Assembly: GCA_030442055.1 (NCBI GenBank)
Contig: JAUJEB010000008.1
Coordinates: 186,001 to 250,000, forward strand
Length of the DNA stretch: 64,000 nt
Origin: Agaribacillus aureus
Lineage (GTDB): Bacteria; Bacteroidota; Bacteroidia; Cytophagales; Cyclobacteriaceae
Direction of reading: 5' to 3'
In this document: piece after piece, positions 63,467 to 64,000 of the stretch
Layout of the letters: every line of letters begins with the position of its first letter
Position numbering within the stretch: the first letter of the stretch is position 1
Made by a program: the position numbers and the translations under genes
Notes under the pieces: generated by a model
Database searches by the model: none
Seen by the model: only the letters and a program-made list of their open reading frames with translations
Told to the model about the DNA's origin: nothing

Positions 63467-64000
63467 TTACTGTTTTACCCACTTGACCGCATCGGCGAAT
63501 ACCGACCTGTTTTCACTTTCATCACTCAGTGTTACTTTAGCGGTGCCATTGGAAAAATAGAAGCTGCCAATAAAATTCCAGCCTCTTTCTGCCCTGGAGA
63601 TGTCTACTGTAATTTCATCTTCTCCATCGTCGTGAGATACATGGTAGCGGTAATTGATGTTTTTACGTTGGCTTTGATTTTGAGAAAAGGCATTGTTGCC
63701 GTCTTCACCGCTCAGGTATACATATACATCATAATAGCCCTCTTCCGTTATGGTCGCCTGCCAGATGGCTAGCTTCTCACCTTTACCAGGGCGGGTGAAA
63801 TGGGCAGAACGTATGTATTTTCCAAAATAGGAGGATCCCGTGGTAGGTCGCCATTGAGTGGCCGACCGGCGCCAGACACCGTAATACTTTTGATTTCTTT
63901 CCTTTCTGTTTTCAAGAATCAATTTTCTAAAATAAGGTTCCTGTATAGGACTGAATGTGCTAAATCCCTGGTCTTCATTGTCAACAATGATTTCCTTAAG
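63467..64000 (-). CDS. Golvesin C-terminal-like domain protein (5' end beyond the window)
   Basis: The last 177 codons of a minus-strand gene; the frame stays open to the window edge, so the start is not visible. The sequence KEIIVDNEDQGFSTF, then KYYGVWRRSATQWRPTTGSS, ATITEEGYYDVYVYLSGED and RYHVSHDDGEDEITVDIS, ending FADAVKWVKQ, fits the golvesin/xanthan-lyase C-terminal fold, an extracellular beta-sandwich. It is likely part of a larger protein. It is the first visible gene of the export operon and runs 16 bases ahead of TolC. Confidence 0.75.
   Translation of the reverse strand, partial: LKEIIVDNEDQGFSTFSPIQEPYFRKLILENRKERNQKYYGVWRRSATQWRPTTGSSYFGKYIRSAHFTRPGKGEKLAIWQATITEEGYYDVYVYLSGEDGNNAFSQNQSQRKNINYRYHVSHDDGEDEITVDISRAERGWNFIGSFYFSNGTAKVTLSDESENRSVFADAVKWVKQ

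Overview
The window is chromosomal DNA from a member of the Bacteroidota, most likely a Cytophagales-type marine or soil bacterium. The evidence is a SusC/SusD pair, a secreted protein with a type IX sorting tail, lipoproteins with Bacteroidota-style signals, TAnnTTTG-type -7 promoter elements instead of sigma70 boxes, ribosomal protein S16 with a long acidic tail, and a SecA of more than 1100 residues. Gene density is high. I see no rRNA, tRNA, CRISPR array, prophage or intact insertion sequence.

Positions 1-23000 are mostly housekeeping. They hold a DciA-like DUF721 protein, recF, a lone pdhA, a membrane-anchored TPR protein, ribH and aspartokinase. A complete 2-oxoglutarate dehydrogenase operon (E1-E2-E3, minus strand) follows, then a periplasmic thioredoxin-like protein, rpsP-rimM-trmD-rplS, dapF and secA with a SPOR lipoprotein behind it. 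Positions 23000-36000 carry scattered metabolic and envelope genes: an M20 amidohydrolase, an acyl-CoA ligase, an SGNH hydrolase with a Gfo/Idh/MocA oxidoreductase, a KAS III enzyme, a membrane GAF protein, a xylose-isomerase-like TIM barrel and LVIVD-repeat lipoproteins.

Positions 36000-49840 form a nutrient-scavenging locus. It contains a GH3 glycosidase with an XRE regulator, SusC/SusD, a lipoprotein related to calcium-dependent phosphoinositide phospholipase C, a FadR-type GntR regulator, and a tight operon of GH28 glycosidase, sodium:solute symporter and myo-inositol oxygenase. A 22-bp composite motif containing a FadR-like GTAGTAC palindrome occurs upstream of susC and again directly against the GH28 start codon, so both arms look like one regulon. 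The gene content points to capture of an inositol-containing, perhaps phosphoinositide or uronosyl-inositol, substrate.

Positions 49850-50234 contain a tandem intergenic repeat, followed by an isochorismatase-like hydrolase and two overlapping DinB/ClbS-like genes.

Positions 52231-64000 are a single minus-strand export operon: a golvesin-domain protein (cut by the window end), a TolC-like channel, a membrane-fusion adaptor, an RND permease, a 1575-residue protein that joins a complete RND permease to extra membrane helices and a complete ABC ATPase, and an ABC-2-like permease overlapping its 3' end. The RND-ABC fusion, in an operon that also supplies a separate RND, adaptor, channel and ABC permease, is the most unusual system in the window.
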